DNA from: Falsochrobactrum ovis
Lineage (GTDB): Bacteria > Pseudomonadota > Alphaproteobacteria > Rhizobiales > Rhizobiaceae
DNA: 64,000 nt
Direction: 5' to 3'
NCBI RefSeq assembly: GCF_003259955.1
Contig: NZ_QLMK01000002.1
Coordinates: 289,137 to 353,136 of the forward strand
In this document: piece after piece, positions 19,378 through 32,081 of the stretch
Position numbering within the stretch: the stretch's first letter is position 1
Layout of the letters: each line of letters opens with the position of its first letter
The notes under the pieces: model-generated
Database searches by the model: none
What the model saw: the letters and a program-made list of their open reading frames with translations, nothing else
Told to the model about the DNA's origin: nothing
Position numbers and translations under genes: made by a program

Positions 19378-20466
19378 ATGTCTCAGAAAACATTGCGACT
19401 TGTTGAGGAAAATTCAGTGGACAAGACAAAGGCTCTAGACGCGGCTCTGTCGCAGATCGAACGAGCGTTCGGCAAAGGCTCGATCATGCGCCTGGGTCAG
19501 AACGAGCAGGTAGTCGAAATTGAAACCGTGCCAACGGGTTCGCTTTCTCTGGACATTGCGTTGGGGGTAGGCGGCTTACCTAAGGGGCGCGTTGTAGAGA
19601 TTTACGGGCCTGAAAGCTCGGGTAAAACGACGTTGGCATTGCACACGATAGCTGAAGCGCAGAAAAAAGGCGGCATTTGCGCTTTTGTAGATGCAGAGCA
19701 CGCTCTTGACCCTGTTTACGCCCGGAAGCTTGGTGTAGACTTGGAAAATCTGCTGATTTCACAGCCCGATACTGGCGAGCAAGCGCTTGAAATTACCGAT
19801 ACGCTGGTACGCTCCGGTGCCATTGATGTTCTGGTGGTTGATTCCGTTGCAGCTTTGACACCCCGTGCAGAAATTGAGGGTGAAATGGGCGATTCGTTGC
19901 CAGGCCTTCAGGCGCGTTTGATGAGCCAGGCGCTTCGCAAGCTCACGGGCTCGATTTCGCGATCAAATTGCATGGTCATTTTCATCAACCAGATTCGTAT
20001 GAAAATTGGTGTGATGTTTGGCTCGCCGGAAACAACAACCGGCGGTAACGCACTCAAGTTCTATTCTTCTGTTCGTCTGGATATTCGCCGCATTGGGTCG
20101 ATCAAGGAACGCGATGAAGTGGTGGGTAACCAGACTCGCGTGAAGGTGGTGAAAAACAAACTTGCGCCTCCATTCAAGCAGGTTGAATTCGACATTATGT
20201 ACGGCGCGGGCGTTTCCAAAGTTGGCGAATTGGTTGACCTTGGGGTTAAAGCTGGCGTTGTTGAGAAATCGGGCTCTTGGTTTTCCTATAATTCTCAGCG
20301 ATTGGGGCAGGGGCGCGAAAACGCTAAGCAGTTTTTGATCGATAATCCTGAGGTTGCCCGTGAGATTGAGACTACCTTACGGCAGAATGCGGGGCTGATT
20401 GCAGAGCAATTCCTTGAGGAAAGTGGTCCCGATTTGGATGATGGACCGGAAGCCGCCGAAGCTTAG
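19378..20466 (+). CDS. recA: recombinase RecA
   Basis: RecA catalyses strand exchange and triggers LexA self-cleavage. The 362-residue product has Walker A GPESSGKT at residues 77-84 and the [13 protein letters not shown] and loop-2 [26 protein letters not shown] regions. Its C-terminal tail is acidic ([15 protein letters not shown]). The sequence is close to Brucella RecA as I recall it, with scattered substitutions. An SOS box lies upstream and a terminator just after. Confidence 0.98.
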   Translation: MSQKTLRLVEENSVDKTKALDAALSQIERAFGKGSIMRLGQNEQVVEIETVPTGSLSLDIALGVGGLPKGRVVEIYGPESSGKTTLALHTIAEAQKKGGICAFVDAEHALDPVYARKLGVDLENLLISQPDTGEQALEITDTLVRSGAIDVLVVDSVAALTPRAEIEGEMGDSLPGLQARLMSQALRKLTGSISRSNCMVIFINQIRMKIGVMFGSPETTTGGNALKFYSSVRLDIRRIGSIKERDEVVGNQTRVKVVKNKLAPPFKQVEFDIMYGAGVSKVGELVDLGVKAGVVEKSGSWFSYNSQRLGQGRENAKQFLIDNPEVAREIETTLRQNAGLIAEQFLEESGPDLDDGPEAAEA

Positions 20467-20484
20467 GATCAAAATTGTTCCGTG

Positions 20485-20517
20485 GAAACCCCCAAGCTAA
20501 GACTAGCTTGGGGGTTT
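20485..20517 (+). terminator. rho-independent terminator after recA
   Basis: AAACCCCCAAGCTA and TAGCTTGGGGGTTT pair as a long perfect stem around AGAC, ending in TTTC. The A-rich start could make it work on both strands, but only recA is close. Confidence 0.88.
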
Positions 20518-20630
20518 CTATGTTTGAAGGTGTTTGCAAAGAACGATGAAAATGCCTCTATAGAACATTCTGCTTATCTAGACAGAAAAGCGGAGTATCG
20601 TTAAAAGCGTTCAACGAAACACTACCGCAC

Positions 20631-20651
20631 GTTCTGCCCAGTGGACAGAAC
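20631..20651 (+). promoter_or_regulatory. inverted repeat in the alaS upstream region
   Basis: GTTCTG (20631-20636) and CAGAAC (20646-20651) flank nine bases, in the otherwise unassigned 236 bases between the recA terminator and alaS. It may be an operator or a weak leader hairpin. It is not an SOS box, because the GTTC elements are inverted rather than repeated in the same direction. I see no T-box features. Confidence 0.3.
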
Positions 20652-20753
20652 AGGCACTACAGCATGTATGAATGCGGCTGTGCACGGTGGCAAAATAATC
20701 GGTGCGTTCATAGGGCGCATCCATGCAGGGGTGATGAAACCCAAGGGTGAGTT

Positions 20754-23411
20754 ATGGCTGGCGTCAACGAGATCAGATCTACGTTTCTCGATTATTACCG
20801 TAAGAACGGACACGAGGTTGTTGCATCAAGTCCGTTGGTGCCTCGTAACGACCCGACATTGATGTTCACCAGTGCAGGTATGGTGCAATTTAAAAATGTA
20901 TTCACGGGCCTTGAGCATCGACCTTACAATCGTGCGGTAACGTCGCAAAAATGTGTTCGGGCCGGTGGTAAGCACAATGACCTCGACAATGTTGGTTACA
21001 CGGCGCGACATCATACATTTTTTGAGATGTTAGGGAATTTCTCCTTCGGCGATTATTTCAAAGAAGAAGCCATAAGTTTTGCTTGGAACCTAATCACAAA
21101 AGAATTTGGCCTTTCCAAGGATAAATTGCTGGTTACCGTTTACCACACAGACGATGACGCTGCGAATTATTGGAAGAAAATTGCCGGATTAACGGATGAT
21201 AAGATTATCCGAATCCCGACCAGTGATAATTTTTGGGCAATGGGGGATACTGGTCCTTGTGGGCCATGTTCGGAAATTTTTTATGATCACGGCGATCATA
21301 TCTGGGGTGGTCCTCCCGGATCGCCGGAAGAAGACGGCGATCGCTTTATCGAGATCTGGAATCTCGTTTTCATGCAATTTGAACAGGTGACGCCTGAACA
21401 ACGGGTTGATCTGCCGCGGCCGTCCATAGACACGGGAATGGGGCTGGAACGCATTGCTGCAGTTTTGCAAGGTGTTCATGACAATTATGACATTGATCTG
21501 TTCAAAGCTTTAATCAGAGCATCGGAAGATGCGACTGGCGTCAAAGCAGAAGGCGAGTTCCGTGCGAGCCATCGCGTAATCGCCGACCATTTGCGCGCTG
21601 CGAGTTTCCTGATCGCTGACGGCGTTTTACCGTCGAATGAAGGGCGGGGTTATGTGTTGCGTCGCATAATGCGGCGTGCGATGCGCCATGCGCAGTTATT
21701 GGGAGCTAAAGAACCACTTATGTGGAAGCTCCTTCCTGCCCTTATTCGAGAAATGGGCCAGGCCTATCCTGAATTGCTGCGTGCGGAATCGCTTATTTCG
21801 GAGACATTGAAGCTCGAAGAAACCCGTTTCCGCAAAACTCTAGAACGTGGTTTGGGACTTCTTTCAGAATCGTCGTCAGCACTCGTCGAAGGTGATCGGC
21901 TGGACGGTGATACTGCTTTCAAGCTTTATGATACCTACGGATTCCCGCTTGATTTGACGCAGGACGCATTACGTCAGCGTGGCATTACTGTCGATGTTGA
22001 CGGTTTCAATGCAGCTATGGAACGGCAAAAAGCGGAAGCACGTGCAAATTGGTCCGGTTCGGGCGAAGCTGCGACCGAAATGATCTGGTTTGGGATCAAT
22101 GACCGGGTAGGTGCGACAGAATTTCTAGGATATGAAACTGAAAATGCAGAAGGTGTCGTTACTGCTCTGGTGCGCGACGGTGTTGAGGTAGAATCTGCCT
22201 CTGAGGGGGATTCTCTACTCGTTGTCGTTAATCAGACGCCCTTTTATGCGGAATCAGGTGGCCAGCAAGGCGACACTGGCGTGATTACTGGTGAAGGATT
22301 CTCCATTGAAATCAAAGACACTCAGAAGCGGGGCGAGGGTGTCTTTGTTCATATCGGTGAAGTTCGCGCAGGATCGGTCAAGTTAGGCGATCCGGTCGAA
22401 CTAAAAGTTGACTCTGAGCGTCGCACGCGAATTCGGTCCAATCACTCTGCCACGCATTTGTTGCATGAGGCGCTCAGAGAGACTTTGGGAACGCATGTGG
22501 CGCAAAAAGGGTCGCTGGTATCGCCGGATCGATTGCGCTTCGATTTTTCTCATCCAAAGCCGATTTCTACCGCGGAGTTAGCCGAGGTTGAAAATCTGGC
22601 CAATGAAATCGTATTGCAGAACGCACCCGTTGCTACACGGTTGATGGCCGTGGATGACGCAATTGCCGAAGGTGCAATGGCGTTATTTGGCGAGAAATAT
22701 GGCGATGAAGTGCGCGTTGTCTCCATGGGGACTGCCAAGCACGGTCCCAATGCCGGGAAAGCATATTCAGTTGAACTATGCGGTGGCACTCATGTGCGGC
22801 AGACAGGTGATATTGGCTTGGTGCGCATTGTTGCGGAAGGTGCTGTTGCTGCGGGCGTCCGTCGTCTCGAAGCATTGACTGGTGAAGCAGCCCGTCGCTA
22901 TCTCGAAGAGCAGGACGAGCGGGTTAAGGCTATCGCCGGAGCGCTTAAAACAACACCGGCTGAGGTGTTGGATCGCGTCAATGCTCTCATAGACGAGCGC
23001 AAAAAGCTTGAGCGAGAGTTGACCGAAGCCCGGAAAAAGCTTGCGCTTGGCGGCTCCGCAACAAATGCTAACGACGCTATGGAAACATTGAATGGCGTCA
23101 ATTTCCTCGGCAAGATTGTAACCGGCGTTTCGCCGCGTGATCTCAAGCCGCTGGCTGATGAAGGCAAGAAGCAAGTTAAATCTGGCGTTGTGCTTTTCAT
23201 CGGTGTGGGCGAAGACCAAAAAGCAAGTGCGGTCGTCGGTGTAACCGATGATCTCGTTGCTCGCTTTAGCGCGGTTGATCTCGTACGGGCTGCTTCTGCG
23301 GCACTGGGCGGCTCCGGAGGCGGTGGACGAGCGGACATGGCCCAGGCTGGCGGTCCCGACGGTTCTAAGGCAGATGATGCCATCGCTGCTGTAAAAGCCA
23401 TGATCGTTTGA
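20754..23411 (+). CDS. alaS: alanyl-tRNA synthetase
   Basis: AlaRS charges tRNA-Ala and edits mischarged Ser and Gly. The 885-residue product starts [23 protein letters not shown], the class II catalytic domain. The editing-domain zinc motifs [12 protein letters not shown] (near residue 564) and [15 protein letters not shown] (near 674) follow. The C-terminal C-Ala domain ends with the glycine-rich [16 protein letters not shown] motif. AAGGGTGAG before the ATG is the ribosome-binding site. It is followed by a terminator. Confidence 0.98.
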   Translation: MAGVNEIRSTFLDYYRKNGHEVVASSPLVPRNDPTLMFTSAGMVQFKNVFTGLEHRPYNRAVTSQKCVRAGGKHNDLDNVGYTARHHTFFEMLGNFSFGDYFKEEAISFAWNLITKEFGLSKDKLLVTVYHTDDDAANYWKKIAGLTDDKIIRIPTSDNFWAMGDTGPCGPCSEIFYDHGDHIWGGPPGSPEEDGDRFIEIWNLVFMQFEQVTPEQRVDLPRPSIDTGMGLERIAAVLQGVHDNYDIDLFKALIRASEDATGVKAEGEFRASHRVIADHLRAASFLIADGVLPSNEGRGYVLRRIMRRAMRHAQLLGAKEPLMWKLLPALIREMGQAYPELLRAESLISETLKLEETRFRKTLERGLGLLSESSSALVEGDRLDGDTAFKLYDTYGFPLDLTQDALRQRGITVDVDGFNAAMERQKAEARANWSGSGEAATEMIWFGINDRVGATEFLGYETENAEGVVTALVRDGVEVESASEGDSLLVVVNQTPFYAESGGQQGDTGVITGEGFSIEIKDTQKRGEGVFVHIGEVRAGSVKLGDPVELKVDSERRTRIRSNHSATHLLHEALRETLGTHVAQKGSLVSPDRLRFDFSHPKPISTAELAEVENLANEIVLQNAPVATRLMAVDDAIAEGAMALFGEKYGDEVRVVSMGTAKHGPNAGKAYSVELCGGTHVRQTGDIGLVRIVAEGAVAAGVRRLEALTGEAARRYLEEQDERVKAIAGALKTTPAEVLDRVNALIDERKKLERELTEARKKLALGGSATNANDAMETLNGVNFLGKIVTGVSPRDLKPLADEGKKQVKSGVVLFIGVGEDQKASAVVGVTDDLVARFSAVDLVRAASAALGGSGGGGRADMAQAGGPDGSKADDAIAAVKAMIV

Positions 23412-23426
23412 CAAGATAATTGTTGC

Positions 23427-23455
23427 AAAAAGGCCGGGAAAAACCCGGCCTTTTG
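23427..23455 (+). terminator. rho-independent terminator after alaS
   Basis: AAAAAGGCCGGG and CCCGGCCTTTT pair around an A-rich loop. It works for alaS on + and, because of the flanking A-run, probably also for the convergent acetyltransferase pseudogene on -. Confidence 0.9.
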
Positions 23456-23493
23456 TTTAAGTGCTTGCTAGCTAGATAAAGCAAACAGATGCA

Positions 23494-23914
23494 TCAAAGT
23501 GCTTTGCGATACTGAATGAAACCGGACTGCTCGGCGATTTTATCATAAAGGCGCCGGGCATTTTTGTTACTTTCATGCGTGAGCCAATAGAGGCGGCAGG
23601 CGCCGTGGTTGCGCGTCAAATCGGCAACCGCGTCGATTAGTGCTTTGCCGGTGCCTTTTCCTCGCTGGCTATTTTCAACATAAAGGTCCTGTAGGTAACA
23701 GGTATGATCGGTTAACCAGCACGAGCGATGGAAAATCGCATGCGCGAAACCTGCCAACCGCTCGCCATCAAAGGCGCCGAGTGCATGCATTGGCTCTCCA
23801 GGTAAGTTCGGTCGTTTGTGCGGGGATATCGACTTCATAAAAGGCTTGGTAAGCTTTCCAGAGTGGTTCCCACTGCGCCCGGTCCTGTGGAACTAGACGG
23901 CGGATATTTTGCAT
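23494..23914 (-). pseudogene. GNAT-family N-acetyltransferase, frameshifted
   Basis: Two frames on - together make one GNAT protein. The start ATG at 23914-23912 opens MQNIRRLVPQDRAQWEPLWKAYQAFYEVDIPAQTTELTW, the usual family N-terminus. It then runs out of frame near 23785-23800 and stops soon after. The remaining domain continues in the other frame as EPMHALGAFDGERLAGFAH, with acetyl-CoA binding NSQRGKGTGKALIDAV and LYWLTHESNKNARRLYDK, to the stop at 23494. Relatives have several more residues between the two parts, so a small deletion that is not a multiple of three explains the break. An internal ATG could still give a truncated product of up to 114 residues, but without the N-terminus. 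Confidence 0.75.
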
Positions 23915-23957
23915 GATGTTCCCGGTAAGATGTTATTTAATTTTGTTTGAGACCAAA

Positions 23958-23986
23958 GAAAACGGCGGGATAAACCCGCCGTTTTT
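23958..23986 (-). terminator. terminator after icd (bidirectional hairpin)
   Basis: On - it reads AACGGCGGG, loop, CCCGCCGTTTTC TTT; the + orientation also ends in TTTTT. It lies eight bases beyond the icd stop and ahead of the acetyltransferase pseudogene, so it most likely ends icd transcription. Confidence 0.85.
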
Positions 23987-23993
23987 GAAGCAC

Positions 23994-25208
23994 TTAGGCT
24001 GCCATAGCTTTTTGCAGGTTCTCGTCGATTTTGTCGAGGAACCCGGTGGTCGAAAGCCAAGGCTGATCCGGACCGATGAGAAGCGCCAAGTCTTTGGTCA
24101 TAAAGCCTGATTCTACAGTGTCGATGCAGACTTTTTCCAATGTTTCGGCAAAGCGCTTAAGCTCGGCATTGTCGTCGAGTTTGGCGCGATGGGCGAGGCC
24201 ACGCGTCCATGCAAATATCGAAGCGATCGAGTTGGTTGAAGTTTCTTCACCCTTCTGATGCTGACGATAGTGGCGGGTCACGGTGCCGTGCGCGGCTTCT
24301 GCTTCAACCGTCTTGCCATCTGGCGTCATCAATACGGAGGTCATCAGGCCGAGCGAACCGAAGCCCTGCGCAACGATATCGGATTGAACGTCACCGTCGT
24401 AGTTTTTACAGGCCCAAACATAGCCGCCGGACCATTTGAGCGCGGAGGCAACCATATCGTCAATCAGGCGATGTTCGTACCAGATTTTGGCTTCTTTGAA
24501 CTTTTCAGCGAATTCGGTGTCAAAGATTTCTTGGAAGATATCTTTGAAGCGGCCATCATAGGCTTTCAGAATGGTGTTCTTGGTCGAAAGATAGACTGGA
24601 TAGCCGCGCTGCAAGCCATAATTGAAGGAAGCGCGAGCAAAATCACGGATCGATTCGTCAAGATTGTACATGGCCATTGCGACGCCCGATGATGGAGCAT
24701 CGAAAACTTCATGTTCAATGGTTTCGCCATCTTCGCCAACAAATTTAATTGTTAGCTTGCCTTTTCCAGGGAATTTGAAGTCAGTCGCGCGATATTGGTC
24801 ACCGAAAGCATGACGGCCAACAATGATTGGCTGCGTCCAGCCTGGAACCAAACGGGGTACGTTCTTTGCAATGATCGGTTCGCGGAAGATCACGCCGCCC
24901 AGAATATTGCGGATGGTGCCGTTCGGCGACTTCCACATTTTCTTAAGCTTGAATTCTTCGACACGACCTTCGTCGGGAGTGATGGTGGCGCACTTCACGC
25001 CGACGCCATATTGCTTGATGGCATTAGCGGCATCGATGGTGACCTGATCGTCAGTTGCGTCACGATTTTGGACAGAAAGATCGTAATATTTTAGATCAAT
25101 ATCGAGGTAGGGGTGGATCAATTTGTCTTTGATAAACTGCCAGATGATGCGGGTCATCTCATCGCCGTCTAGTTCAACGACCGGGTTAGCAACCTTGATT
25201 TTCGCCAT
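23994..25208 (-). CDS. icd: NADP-dependent isocitrate dehydrogenase
   Basis: This TCA-cycle enzyme converts isocitrate to 2-oxoglutarate and CO2 with NADP+. The 404-residue product starts [23 protein letters not shown] and is of the eukaryotic-like homodimeric class, with [21 protein letters not shown] and [30 protein letters not shown] (here [10 protein letters not shown]). I chose the ATG at 25208 because family members begin there; 48 further in-frame residues upstream are unrelated. It is monocistronic, with its own terminator. Confidence 0.97.
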   Translation of the reverse strand: MAKIKVANPVVELDGDEMTRIIWQFIKDKLIHPYLDIDLKYYDLSVQNRDATDDQVTIDAANAIKQYGVGVKCATITPDEGRVEEFKLKKMWKSPNGTIRNILGGVIFREPIIAKNVPRLVPGWTQPIIVGRHAFGDQYRATDFKFPGKGKLTIKFVGEDGETIEHEVFDAPSSGVAMAMYNLDESIRDFARASFNYGLQRGYPVYLSTKNTILKAYDGRFKDIFQEIFDTEFAEKFKEAKIWYEHRLIDDMVASALKWSGGYVWACKNYDGDVQSDIVAQGFGSLGLMTSVLMTPDGKTVEAEAAHGTVTRHYRQHQKGEETSTNSIASIFAWTRGLAHRAKLDDNAELKRFAETLEKVCIDTVESGFMTKDLALLIGPDQPWLSTTGFLDKIDENLQKAMAA

Positions 25209-25653
25209 AATAAAGCCTCTCATTGAATGCGTCGGGTTCGTATAGCATCGAGGCGCGATAAGGCAAAGCGTCAGACGCTTTTTCTTTATGCAAATAGCGG
25301 TTTCTTCAATAAAATTGGCAGAAATATTGTGGTTTGCGGATGAGCGAAACAAGGCGTCCGGCCATATTGAAGCCTATAAGCAACTGCAAGTTGTCAATGC
25401 TCACGCTAGCAGTTGAGTGCTGTTCGCGGGGCCGCCATTGTCTAAGAGTGTCGGTGAGACGTCGAATAGCATTGAGCGAACGACCAGCACTGAACAAGCT
25501 GTATTCGACATCAAAGAGGGCTGACGTCAGGGCATAAGAAGGCGGGGCGGTATTTCGTTGGTCGGTGGGAGGAAAAGTAACAATCTCTTTGAGATTTTTC
25601 GTCAATTATGTCAGGGACGAGCCGTGAATCCCCAAGCGTAACGGAAATTTATC
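25209..25653. other. 445-base gap between icd and trmJ without a recognisable gene
   Basis: This divergent intergenic region should hold the promoters of icd (-) and trmJ (+). AAAGCGT-CAG-ACGCTTT (25265-25281) followed by TTTCTTT resembles a weak terminator on +. A 99-codon frame on - (25306-25605) shows no family features I recognise and no good ribosome-binding site. I treat the region as non-coding, with low certainty. Confidence 0.4.
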
Positions 25654-26480
25654 ATGGCAGGAACAGACAAACAGCGCCCAATCATAGCGGAAGGCCCGGC
25701 GATTATTTTGGTCAATCCGCAACTGCCAGAAAATATAGGCATGGTGGCGCGCGCCATGGCGAATTTCGGACTGGCTGAATTGCGGCTCGTTAATCCACGT
25801 GAGGAATTTCCCAGCGAGAAAGCAATAGCTGCGGCCAGCAAAGCAGATCACATCATTGATAATACGAAAGTTTATGAAGATTTGCCGTCGGCGATTGCAG
25901 ATCTCAATTTTGTTTATGCAACGACAGCTCGGGAACGAGACGGGTTTAAGCAGGTACGCAGCGCGGTCGAAGCGAGCGGTGAATTACGTCGACGTTTTAG
26001 CTCAGGCGAAAAAACAGGCATTCTTTTTGGACGGGAGCGATTTGGCTTAAGCAATGAGGAAGTCAGTTTTGCGGATGAGCTGGTAACCTTTCCGGTTAAC
26101 CCGGCCTTCGCTTCGCTCAATATAGCGCAGGCTGTTTTGCTCATGTCCTATGAATGGATGAAAACGGGGCTGGAAACCGAAACTGACACGGTGTTTCGAG
26201 GGCCGGAGATGGAAGTCGCTCCGAAGAAGGAATTGATAGGGCTGTTTAACCATTTAGAGGAAGCTCTTGATGTAAGAGGATATTTCAGGCCAGAATCCCG
26301 TAAGGACTCCATGGTCGAACATCTGCGCGCAGTTCTGACACGGGCGAAATTTGCTTCGGCAGAGCTTAAACTTTTACGGGGTGTGATTACTTCGCTTGAT
26401 CTGTTTTCACCCAAAAAACCCCGTGGATCAGGAGCGCCCGACGGGCGTGCCCGAAAACCGGAAATAAGGAAAAAACCGGA

Positions 26481-26484
<4 letters not shown>
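25654..26484 (+). CDS. trmJ: tRNA (cytidine/uridine-2'-O-)-methyltransferase TrmJ-like
   Basis: This SPOUT-fold methyltransferase is expected to methylate the ribose at tRNA position 32. The 276-residue product has the N-terminal motif [23 protein letters not shown], then [14 protein letters not shown] and [20 protein letters not shown], the trefoil-knot SAM site. The C-terminus is basic ([17 protein letters not shown]). It overlaps murI by four bases. The exact target is inferred from the family; TrmJ versus a LasT-type paralogue is not certain. Confidence 0.88.
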
Positions 26485-27811
<1,327 letters not shown>

Positions 27812-27826
27812 ATATGGCGCAGCAGA

Positions 27827-27856
27827 TAAAAAGCCGGTACATGCGCCCGGCTTTTA
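27827..27856 (+). terminator. bidirectional terminator between the small conserved gene and mcm
   Basis: AAAAGCCGG (27829-27837) pairs with CCGGCTTTT (27847-27855), with T-runs in both orientations. It lies between convergent genes and can serve both. Confidence 0.85.
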
Positions 27857-27904
27857 AATTAACATTTTAGAATGTTTGAGTTAAGTATATAATTTTAAAG
27901 TAAA

Positions 27905-30046
27905 TTATATATTACGGCGTCGCCCTTCAACCAAGTCGAGAACCGCACGAGCACAATCAAGAACATTCGTTCCAGGCCCGAAAACCGCTGCCACGCCATG
28001 GTCAAACAGGTATTGGTAATCCTGTCGAGGAACCACACCACCGCATACCACGATGATATTTTCTGCACCACGTTTTTTCAGAGTTTCCACCAGCTGGGGC
28101 AGTAAGGTTTTGTGACCGGCAGCGAGTGAAGATACACCTAAAACATGGACATTGGCTTTGATGGCCATATCGGCTGCTTCTTCGGGCGTCTGAAATAGCG
28201 GACCAGCGAGGACCTCAAAACCAATATCACCGAAGGCGGAAGCAATGATCTTAGAGCCACGATCATGACCATCCTGACCGAGCTTGGCCACCATGACTTT
28301 AGGCTTTTCGCCTGATTTCTGTGAGAACTCTTCAAGTCGTGAAACCAGGGTCTGATATTCAGGCTCATCCTGATATGCAGCCCCATAAACCTTTTTGACG
28401 ACTTTCGGTGCCGCCGCGTGATCACCGAAGGCGCGTCGCATAGCGTCAGAAATCTCACCGACCGTTGCGCGTGCACGCGATGCTTCCACAGCAGCAGCCA
28501 AAAGATTGCCTTCGCCAGTGGTGGCAACTCTTTCAAGCTCGGCGAGAGTGGCTTCCACTTTAGCGTTATCGCGTGTCTTTTTGAGCTGGTTGATACGGGC
28601 AACTTGTGAATTCCGAACGGAAGTATTGTCGATTTCGAGAATCTCGATTTCGTCTTCTTGCTCCAAGCGGAACTTATTCACCCCAACTATGACTTCTTCA
28701 CCTTTGTCAACGGCCGCTTGGCGTCTCGTGGCGGCTTCTTCGATCAGCCGCTTCGGCAATCCGCTTTCGACGGCTTTGGTCATGCCACCGAGAGTTTCGA
28801 CTTCTTCGATAAGTGCCCAAGCTTTTTCTGCCAGATCCTTAGTCAGGCTCTCAATATAATAGGAGCCAGCCAAAGGATCGACGACTTTGGTCACCCCGGT
28901 TTCGTTTTGAAGTATAAGTTGCGTGTTACGCGCTATACGGGCCGAAAACTCGGTTGGTAAAGCAATGGCTTCGTCAAACGAGTTTGTATGAAGCGATTGG
29001 GTTCCGCCAAGCGCGGCTGACATGGCTTCAAACGCCGTCCGTACGATATTGTTATAAGGATCTTGTTCCTGCAACGACACCCCAGATGTCTGGCAATGGG
29101 TACGAAGCATTAATGAACGGGGATTTTCGGGATTGAATTCTTTCATGATGCGCGACCAAAGCAAGCGCGCAGCACGCAGCTTGGCTATTTCCATGAAAAA
29201 ATTCATGCCAATGGCGAAGAAAAAGGAAAGACGCCCGGCAAAGTCATCGACATTTAAGCCTTTTTGCAGCGCAGCGCGAACATATTCACGTCCGTCGGCG
29301 AGCGTAAAAGCCAGCTCTTGTACGAGCGTCGCCCCGGCTTCTTGCATATGATAACCGGAAATCGAAATAGAATTGAATTTCGGCATATCACTCGCGGTAT
29401 AGGCGATGATGTCTGCAATAATCCGCATGGATGGTTCCGGCGGATAAATATAGGTGTTGCGGACCATAAATTCTTTTAGGATATCGTTCTGAATGGTTCC
29501 TGAAAGAAGGTGGCGAGATACGCCTTGTTCTTCACCAGCGACGATGAAACTAGCGAGGATCGGGATCACAGCGCCATTCATCGTCATGGAAACAGAGACT
29601 TTATCTAAGGGGATTCCGTCGAATAAGATTTTCATATCTTCGACGGAATCAATAGCGACACCTGCTTTACCGACGTCACCTTCAACGCGGGGATGATCGC
29701 TGTCATAGCCACGATGTGTGGCAAGATCGAATGCTACTGAAATGCCTTGTTGGCCTGCTGCTAGCGCCTTACGATAAAACGCATTGGACTCTTCTGCTGT
29801 CGAAAAGCCAGCATATTGCCGGATTGTCCATGGTCGACCCGCATACATGGTGGCACGGGGTCCACGTACATAGGGTTCAAAGCCTGGCAAACTATCAAGG
29901 TGGTCAATATCCTTGAGATCATCAGCTGTATAGAGCGGCTTCACATCAATACCCTCTGGCGTATGCCAGACAAGGTTATCTGCGGAGCGTTTGAGCTCTT
30001 TCTCTGCGAGTTTTAACCAGTCTTGCTTTGTGGGACGTTCGCTCAT
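27905..30046 (-). CDS. scpA: methylmalonyl-CoA mutase
   Basis: This B12-dependent mutase converts (R)-methylmalonyl-CoA to succinyl-CoA, the last step of propionyl-CoA assimilation. The 713-residue single-chain protein has the TIM-barrel substrate domain ([35 protein letters not shown]). The C-terminal cobalamin domain (from about residue 580) has the DGHDRGSK motif, whose His is the lower cobalt ligand. TGAGGTCC precedes the ATG. It starts eight bases after pccA, in the same - strand operon. Rhizobia call this gene bhbA. Confidence 0.96.
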   Translation of the reverse strand: MSERPTKQDWLKLAEKELKRSADNLVWHTPEGIDVKPLYTADDLKDIDHLDSLPGFEPYVRGPRATMYAGRPWTIRQYAGFSTAEESNAFYRKALAAGQQGISVAFDLATHRGYDSDHPRVEGDVGKAGVAIDSVEDMKILFDGIPLDKVSVSMTMNGAVIPILASFIVAGEEQGVSRHLLSGTIQNDILKEFMVRNTYIYPPEPSMRIIADIIAYTASDMPKFNSISISGYHMQEAGATLVQELAFTLADGREYVRAALQKGLNVDDFAGRLSFFFAIGMNFFMEIAKLRAARLLWSRIMKEFNPENPRSLMLRTHCQTSGVSLQEQDPYNNIVRTAFEAMSAALGGTQSLHTNSFDEAIALPTEFSARIARNTQLILQNETGVTKVVDPLAGSYYIESLTKDLAEKAWALIEEVETLGGMTKAVESGLPKRLIEEAATRRQAAVDKGEEVIVGVNKFRLEQEDEIEILEIDNTSVRNSQVARINQLKKTRDNAKVEATLAELERVATTGEGNLLAAAVEASRARATVGEISDAMRRAFGDHAAAPKVVKKVYGAAYQDEPEYQTLVSRLEEFSQKSGEKPKVMVAKLGQDGHDRGSKIIASAFGDIGFEVLAGPLFQTPEEAADMAIKANVHVLGVSSLAAGHKTLLPQLVETLKKRGAENIIVVCGGVVPRQDYQYLFDHGVAAVFGPGTNVLDCARAVLDLVEGRRRNI

Positions 30047-30054
30047 TTAGGACC

Positions 30055-32058
30055 TCACTCAAATTCCATGATGAGTTCATCGACCGCGAGACTTGCCCCA
30101 GATTTGGCGACAACGCGTTTGATGGTTGCTCGGCGCTCGGCGCGCAATACATTTTCCATTTTCATGGCTTCGACAGTTGCCAAAGGTTGGCCCATCTCGA
30201 CAGTATCACCATCTTTGACCAAAATAGATGTAATAACGCCCGGCATAGGGCAAAGCAGCATATTAGACGTGTCTGGCGGTAATTTCTTAGGCATTAGCTT
30301 CGCAAGCTCGGCGATGCGAGGTTTACGCACATGCGCTATGACGTCTAATCCCCGCCACCGAAGCCGCCAGCCCGTACCAGCGGGCGCTATTTTTACCGTT
30401 ATCGGCTTGCCGTCCACGGTGAATGATGCAAGCTGGCGGCCCGGATGCCAATCGCTTGCGATAGGTAGCGCGCGATCTGAGGCGAAATTGATAATAGTAC
30501 CGCCTTCACCTTCCTTTATTTTTAGGGGCAAGCTGTAATCTGCCAAACTGACGACCCAGTCATTGGGCACAGCAGGCGGCTGGGGTAAAAGCTGACCAGA
30601 GATCTGAACGTTACGCCGCTGCACTATGTGATTAATTTGCGCTGAAACTGCCGCCAGCACATGGGCATCCTCTTCGGATACGGTAACCCCAGAAAATCCT
30701 TTGGGATATTCTTCCTCAATGAATGCTGTCGTGATTTCGCCAGACCGGAAACGCGGGTGGTCAATCACAGCCGAAAGAAATGGCAGGTTATGGCTAATGC
30801 CTTCAACTTCAAAAGCGTCTAGGGCGTCAGCCATCGCATTAATCGCGCTGGTGCGGTCTTCTCCCCATGTGCAGAGCTTTGCAATCATGGGATCATAATA
30901 CATCGAAATTTCACCGCCTTCGAACACGCCAGTGTCGTTACGAACGATGGTGCCATTATCGCGATGATCTTCGACCGGTGGACGATAGCGTGTCAGACGA
31001 CCAATGGAAGGTAGGAAATTGCGATAGGGGTCTTCCGCATATAGGCGGCTTTCAATGGCCCAGCCGTTGAGCTTAATATCGGTTTGCGCGAAGCGGAGCT
31101 TTTCGCCAGCTGCTACGCGGATCATCTCCTCAACCACATCAATCCCGGTAATAAGCTCGGTCACCGGATGTTCGACTTGTAAACGCGTATTCATTTCGAG
31201 GAAATAGAAATTGCGATTTCCATCGACGATGAATTCGACTGTTCCGGCAGAAAAATATCCGACAGCTTTTGCTAGAGCTACAGCCTGAGGCCCCATCGCT
31301 TCGCGAGTTTCTTCGTTGAGAAAGGGCGATGGTGCCTCTTCGATCACTTTCTGATTTCGGCGTTGGATGGAGCATTCACGTTCGCCAAGGTAAACGACGT
31401 TACCGTGCTGATCGCCTAGAACCTGAATTTCAATATGTCGTGGCTGCGTAACAAATTTCTCAATGAAAATCCGATCGTCGCCGAAAGAAGATTTAGCTTC
31501 ACTACGCGATAATTGGAAACCTTCGCGAGCTTCCTCGTCGTTCCAAGCAATCCGCATACCCTTACCGCCGCCACCGGCAGACGCTTTGATCATGACCGGA
31601 TAGCCGATGGAATTTGAAATTTTTACGGCCTCTTCTGCGTCCTTAATCAGCCCCATATGGCCGGGGACCGTGGACACACCAGCTTCTGCCGCGAGTTTCT
31701 TGGAGGTAATCTTATCGCCCATTGCTTGGATAGCGTTGGCAGGCGGGCCGATGAAAGTAACATTGGCTGCTTGAAGCGCTTCAGAAAATAGCGGGTTCTC
31801 TGACAAGAAACCATAACCGGGATGAACCGCATCTGCTCCGGTTTTTTTGATGGCGTCTATTATTTTTTCGATGACGATATAGGATTGGTTCGATGGTGCT
31901 GGTCCGATATGGACAGCCTCGTCGGCCATTTTAACGTGAAGCGCATTACGATCGGCGTCGGAATAGACGGCTACGGTTGCAATGCCCATTTTCTTTGCCG
32001 TTTTGATGATCCGGCAGGCAATTTCGCCGCGATTGGCGATAAGAATTTTCTTAATCAT
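30055..32058 (-). CDS. pccA: propionyl-CoA carboxylase, biotin-containing alpha subunit
   Basis: The 667-residue subunit carries biotin carboxylase and biotin carrier functions. The N-terminal biotin carboxylase domain begins MIKKILIANRGEIACRII and has the ATP-grasp glycine loop (KASAGGGGKGMR). The BT-type middle domain and the C-terminal biotinyl domain with EAMKMEN (biotin Lys near residue 633) follow. The partner subunit pccB lies just upstream and the mutase just downstream, which favours propionyl-CoA over acetyl-CoA as substrate. The gap to pccB is about 23 bases. Confidence 0.93.
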   Translation of the reverse strand: MIKKILIANRGEIACRIIKTAKKMGIATVAVYSDADRNALHVKMADEAVHIGPAPSNQSYIVIEKIIDAIKKTGADAVHPGYGFLSENPLFSEALQAANVTFIGPPANAIQAMGDKITSKKLAAEAGVSTVPGHMGLIKDAEEAVKISNSIGYPVMIKASAGGGGKGMRIAWNDEEAREGFQLSRSEAKSSFGDDRIFIEKFVTQPRHIEIQVLGDQHGNVVYLGERECSIQRRNQKVIEEAPSPFLNEETREAMGPQAVALAKAVGYFSAGTVEFIVDGNRNFYFLEMNTRLQVEHPVTELITGIDVVEEMIRVAAGEKLRFAQTDIKLNGWAIESRLYAEDPYRNFLPSIGRLTRYRPPVEDHRDNGTIVRNDTGVFEGGEISMYYDPMIAKLCTWGEDRTSAINAMADALDAFEVEGISHNLPFLSAVIDHPRFRSGEITTAFIEEEYPKGFSGVTVSEEDAHVLAAVSAQINHIVQRRNVQISGQLLPQPPAVPNDWVVSLADYSLPLKIKEGEGGTIINFASDRALPIASDWHPGRQLASFTVDGKPITVKIAPAGTGWRLRWRGLDVIAHVRKPRIAELAKLMPKKLPPDTSNMLLCPMPGVITSILVKDGDTVEMGQPLATVEAMKMENVLRAERRATIKRVVAKSGASLAVDELIMEFE

Positions 32059-32081
32059 GGATGGCTACTCGCAGTCTCGGA

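Noticed and set aside
20631-20651. SOS box before alaS
   Set aside because: The GTTC and GAAC elements are inverted, while the alphaproteobacterial LexA site is a direct repeat with a seven-base spacing.
20518-20753. T-box or other tRNA-sensing leader before alaS
   Set aside because: No T-box core sequence, specifier loop layout or terminator/antiterminator pair can be seen. T-boxes are also not expected in this group.
25306-25605. 99-codon frame on - in the icd-trmJ gap
   Set aside because: No recognised motif and no convincing ribosome-binding site. It remains possible but unsupported.
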